Source: Devosia soli
GTDB lineage: Bacteria; Pseudomonadota; Alphaproteobacteria; Rhizobiales; Devosiaceae
Direction of reading: 5' to 3'
DNA: 64,000 nucleotides
NCBI RefSeq assembly: GCF_000970455.1
Contig: NZ_LAJG01000024.1
Span: forward strand, 1 to 64,000
How positions within the stretch are numbered: the stretch's first letter is position 1; every line of letters starts with the position of its first letter. The position numbers were made by a program, and so were the translations under genes. Shown here piece after piece: positions 61,341-64,000 of this stretch. The notes under the pieces are model-generated. The model worked only from the letters and a program-made list of their open reading frames with translations. It made no database searches and was not told the origin of the DNA.

Positions 61341-62582
61341 ATGAGCACTCCCGCAATCGACCCCAGCAAACTCGACAAGCTCGGCGAAGTGGCCATCAAG
61401 GTCGGCCTGCAACTGGCCGAGGGCCAGGATCTCATCATCACCGCGCCGATGGTTTCTGCACCGCTCGTTCGCCGCATCACCGAGCATGCCTACAAGGCCG
61501 GCGCGGGCCTGGTCACCACCATCTATTCGGATGAGGAAGCGACCCTCGCCCGCTACAAATATGCCAATGACAAAAGCTTCGATCGCGCCGCCGGCTGGCT
61601 TTATGCCGGCATGGCCGAGGCCTTCAAGAACAACGCCGCGCGTCTTGCCATCTCAGGCGACAACCCGATGATGCTGTCCGGTCAGGACCCGGATAAGGTC
61701 AGCCGTGCCAATCGCGCTAATTCGGCGGCTTATCGCCCGGCGCTGGAGCTGATCACGGGCTTCGACATCAACTGGAACATCGTTTCCTACCCGACACCCG
61801 CCTGGGCCAAGCTCGTCTTCCCGAGCGACGCCGAAGAGATCGCGGTCGCAAAGCTTGCCGACGCCATCTTCAAGGCATCTCGCGTCGACCAGGACGATCC
61901 GATCGCTGCCTGGAAGGCACACAATGCCAATCTCAAGGCCCGCTGGACCTGGCTCAACGGTAAGAAGTTTTCTGCGCTGAAGTACACCGGACCCGGCACC
62001 GATCTCACCATCGGGCTTGCCGACGGCCACCGCTGGAAGGGCGGCGCCTCGGAAGCCAAGAATGGGGTCACCTGCAACCCCAACATCCCGACCGAGGAAG
62101 TGTTCACGACTCCGCATCGCCTTCACGTCGAAGGCACCGTCGCCGCGACCAAACCGCTCTCGCACAACGGCTCGCTTATCGAAAACATCCAGGCGCGCTT
62201 TGAGGGCGGCGTTCTCGTTGAGCTCAAGGCGACCAAGGGCCAGGACGTCTTTAACAAGGTGCTCGATACCGACGAGGGCGCTCGCCGCCTTGGCGAAGTA
62301 GCCCTCGTGCCGCATTCCTCGCCGATCTCGGCCTCGGGCATTCTCTTTTACAATACGCTCTACGATGAAAACGCCTCGTGCCACATCGCCATGGGCCAGT
62401 GCTACGCGGATTGCTTCGAAGGCGGCAAACAGCTCACGCAGGACCAGATCTTTGCTCAGGGCGGCAACAAGAGCCTCATACACATCGACTGGATGATCGG
62501 CTCGGACAAGATCGACATCGATGGCGTCCATGCCGATGGCACCGTCGAGCCCGTCATGCGCAAGGGTGAGTGGGCGTTTTAA
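61341..62582 (+). CDS. M29-family aminopeptidase
   Basis: A 413-residue metallo-aminopeptidase of the AmpS/PepS/AmpT (M29) family. The metal site is expected from the glutamates in NIPTEEVFTTPH and DEGARRLGEVALV, with the histidine in LIHIDWMIGS and the aspartate in HIDW. SGDNPMML and the C-terminal DGTVEPVMRKGEWAF are typical family segments. It is cytosolic and releases N-terminal residues from peptides, with cobalt, zinc or magnesium. It stands alone on the plus strand, followed by a REP-like repeat. Confidence 0.88.
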   Translation: MSTPAIDPSKLDKLGEVAIKVGLQLAEGQDLIITAPMVSAPLVRRITEHAYKAGAGLVTTIYSDEEATLARYKYANDKSFDRAAGWLYAGMAEAFKNNAARLAISGDNPMMLSGQDPDKVSRANRANSAAYRPALELITGFDINWNIVSYPTPAWAKLVFPSDAEEIAVAKLADAIFKASRVDQDDPIAAWKAHNANLKARWTWLNGKKFSALKYTGPGTDLTIGLADGHRWKGGASEAKNGVTCNPNIPTEEVFTTPHRLHVEGTVAATKPLSHNGSLIENIQARFEGGVLVELKATKGQDVFNKVLDTDEGARRLGEVALVPHSSPISASGILFYNTLYDENASCHIAMGQCYADCFEGGKQLTQDQIFAQGGNKSLIHIDWMIGSDKIDIDGVHADGTVEPVMRKGEWAF

Positions 62583-62600
62583 GGACGCCCTGCTCTCCCC

Positions 62601-62680
62601 GTCGTCATTGCCCGGCTTGTCCGGGCAATCCAACTCGCCTCCGCATGGACCACCGGGGCATGTCCGGTGATAACGGGCAC
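62601..62680. repeat. REP-like repeat, copy 2
   Basis: GTCATTGCCCGGCTTGTCCG...GGCAA and TGGACCACCGGGGCATGTCCGG (arms given in part) repeat the two-hairpin layout of the unit at 17832-17910. It lies between the convergent aminopeptidase and DUF924 genes, where such repeats are often found. Confidence 0.6.
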
Positions 62681-62695
62681 TCAAAGAGCAGTGGC

Positions 62696-63241
62696 CTAAA
62701 ACGACCGCTCGCCTTGCTCAGCCATATAGTCCCGCTCTTCCTCGGTGCTCACCCGCCCCAGCGCGGCGTTGCGGAAGGGGAACCGCCCAAAGCGATCGAT
62801 GACCGCCTTGTGGTCAACGGCGAATTTGAGCTGATCCTCGTCGCCCAGCGCCTCGTAAAGCCGCACCGACGCCGATTGGATGGCTGCAGATTCGGCGTGC
62901 ATGAAGGGCAGGTAGATGAAGCCGCGCTGCGGCTGCTCGAACCGCATGTCTAGCCCTTGCCCCACCATTTCCTGGGCCAGCACCAGGGCCATCCGGTCCT
63001 GCGCGAAGGCTTCCGGCTTGCCGCGAAACAATTGCCGGGAAAACTGGTCGAGCACGATGATCTCGGCCAGCCGACCCTTCGGCGTCGCCCGCCATTCCCA
63101 CGCTTCGCTCTTTGCGACATGAGCATGGGTTTGGCTGAACGTTTCGGCGATCTCCGCGTCGAATTCCGGCTTGCCCGCAAACCAGTCTTCCGGCCCGTGG
63201 TCTTCAAACCAGAATTTCAGTACGTCCGCTGCGCTGCGCAT
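62696..63241 (-). CDS. DUF924 family protein
   Basis: A 181-residue soluble protein of the DUF924 family, an alpha-helical tetratricopeptide-like fold. Family signatures are VLKFWFEDHGPEDWFAGKPEFD (in part, about 7-28), EIIVLDQFSRQLFRGKPEAFAQD (in part) and FIYLPFMHAE, then HKAVIDRFGRFPFRN near 148-162. No activity has been established for the family. It is not obviously operonic with the VOC gene 46 bases upstream, though both are on the minus strand. Confidence 0.86.
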   Translation of the reverse strand: MRSAADVLKFWFEDHGPEDWFAGKPEFDAEIAETFSQTHAHVAKSEAWEWRATPKGRLAEIIVLDQFSRQLFRGKPEAFAQDRMALVLAQEMVGQGLDMRFEQPQRGFIYLPFMHAESAAIQSASVRLYEALGDEDQLKFAVDHKAVIDRFGRFPFRNAALGRVSTEEERDYMAEQGERSF

Positions 63242-63287
63242 GGTTTCCCCTCGGTTGAGCCTCGGGGAAAACGCAGCACAGTTCGCT

Positions 63288-64000
63288 TTAGTTTGCCAGC
63301 ACCAAGCGAATGCGATTGCCGAAGGGATCGCGTGTCTCGACGCCTTCGTCGAGACGTTCGACCGGCGCTCCGGCCTGTTCGAGCCGCCCGATCAGGGCAT
63401 CGAAACTGCCGGCGTCCGGCAAGAGAATAGTGAACCAGCGCAGCCCGGCCGATCCAGCCGGCGGGAGCGCCGCATTGGGACCCGACCAGATGTTGAAGGC
63501 AATGGTGTGCGGCATGTAGTCGAGCCCGACATCGCCCATTCCGAAGGAGTTGATCAAGAGGAACCCGGCAAAACCGATGACATCGCGATAAAAATCCATC
63601 GCCATATGAAGGTCGTTGACGTGCACATGGACGTGCCCGATCCGCGTTCCAGCCGGCATGCGGGCCGCCAGCACAGGCGAAGGTCCGAGTTCACCCAGAA
63701 GCCCGTCGAGGTCGATGGGATCGCGCCCGGAATGCGGCTCGCCATCGGCGGTGACGGCATAGGTTTCGCCCTTTTCCGGATCGCCAAGGCTACCGCGCCA
63801 TGGCGTCTCGAAGGTGATCTCGATACCGTTGCCGTCAAAATCCCAAAGGTAGATGGCCTCGCTGACGAGGTGATCAGTCGGGGAAATCCGCACATTTCGC
63901 TGTAGCGCCCGCACGGCCATCTGCGCCAGGTCAGGGCGCGTCGGCACGTGGATGGCAACGTGATAAAGCCCGATGCTGCGCGGCACGGACGGACGGATCG
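63288..64000 (-). CDS. VOC-family catechol-2,3-dioxygenase-like protein, 5' end beyond the window
   Basis: The visible 237 codons are the C-terminal part of a two-module VOC protein of the CatE type. The remnant of module one runs from SIGLYHVAIHVPTRPDLAQM to DHLVSEAIYLWDFDGNGIEI (each in part), and module two begins at RIGHVHVHVNDLHMAMDFYRDV. Conserved His and Glu residues that bind iron in active dioxygenases are seen in GHVHVHV and DGNGIEI, and GLRWFTILLPD and DPFGNRIRLVL occur near the end. The reading frame stays open to the right edge, so the true start lies outside. Function as a dioxygenase is not proven. Confidence 0.82.
   Translation of the reverse strand, partial: IRPSVPRSIGLYHVAIHVPTRPDLAQMAVRALQRNVRISPTDHLVSEAIYLWDFDGNGIEITFETPWRGSLGDPEKGETYAVTADGEPHSGRDPIDLDGLLGELGPSPVLAARMPAGTRIGHVHVHVNDLHMAMDFYRDVIGFAGFLLINSFGMGDVGLDYMPHTIAFNIWSGPNAALPPAGSAGLRWFTILLPDAGSFDALIGRLEQAGAPVERLDEGVETRDPFGNRIRLVLAN

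Overview
The window looks like a chromosomal segment of a high-GC alphaproteobacterium of the order Hyphomicrobiales (Rhizobiales); a Devosia-like genus is my best guess. The lineage markers are a RirA-type iron regulator, GcrA, a DivL homologue with tyrosine in its H-box, GANTC sites in front of gcrA, the argD-argF-hslO block and a rhizobial-type rRNA leader. There is no sign of a plasmid, prophage, IS element, CRISPR array or tRNA gene. One gene (55274-56665) is clearly poorer in GC than its surroundings.

Layout. At 1-640 lie tandem promoters and the boxA leader of an rRNA operon that runs off the left edge. At 0.6-3.8 kb are an aldehyde dehydrogenase, a lipoprotein lytic transglycosylase and a class D beta-lactamase. 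At 3.9-7.8 kb is a ferric/siderophore ABC importer, with the binding protein divergent from two permeases and an ATPase and a RirA-type operator between them. At 7.8-8.8 kb is an HD-GYP response regulator. At 8.9-17.7 kb is a sugar catabolic locus, probably for L-fucose or a related sugar: ribose-type ABC importer, SDR and L-fuconate dehydratase in one operon, a divergent FadR-type GntR regulator with a TGGT-N3-ACCA operator, a zinc dehydrogenase and an aldo/keto reductase. At 17.9-24.2 kb are Uup, RirA, an HU/IHF-like protein, a ROK regulator, a second aldo/keto reductase, a small secreted protein and a VOC protein. At 24.4-29.8 kb is a five-gene peptide-type ABC importer.

At 29.8-40 kb are a YihY-type membrane protein, a Gfo/Idh/MocA oxidoreductase, a CHASE-PAS-GGDEF-EAL protein, TsaE, DivL and a Cache-domain chemoreceptor. 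At 40-52 kb are AhcY, a DUF2937 protein, a membrane glycosyltransferase, the argD-argF-hslO operon, gcrA, a TetR/SGNH-hydrolase pair and a cyclopropane fatty acid synthase. At 52.3-64 kb are polA, the foreign-looking AlbA_2-type gene, a small unknown protein, a cytochrome b561, a receiver-like unknown, an ABC exporter, an unlisted 38-residue membrane protein, an M29 aminopeptidase, a DUF924 protein and a catechol-dioxygenase-like VOC protein cut by the right edge.

How the parts connect. RirA (20 kb) is the likely iron-replete repressor of the iron importer (4-8 kb), and a near-match Irr box lies in front of rirA itself. DivL (35-37 kb) and GcrA (48.6 kb) are two nodes of the CtrA/CcrM cell-cycle circuit, and the gcrA upstream region holds both a CtrA-like site and five GANTC sites. 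Three signalling genes (HD-GYP, GGDEF-EAL, chemoreceptor) and a membrane glycosyltransferase suggest cyclic-di-GMP and motility/surface control. I found no clear new multi-gene system. The observations most worth following are the twin TetR operators, the gcrA regulatory region, the AlbA_2-type gene, the 38-residue membrane protein and the unexplained non-coding stretch in front of the glycosyltransferase.
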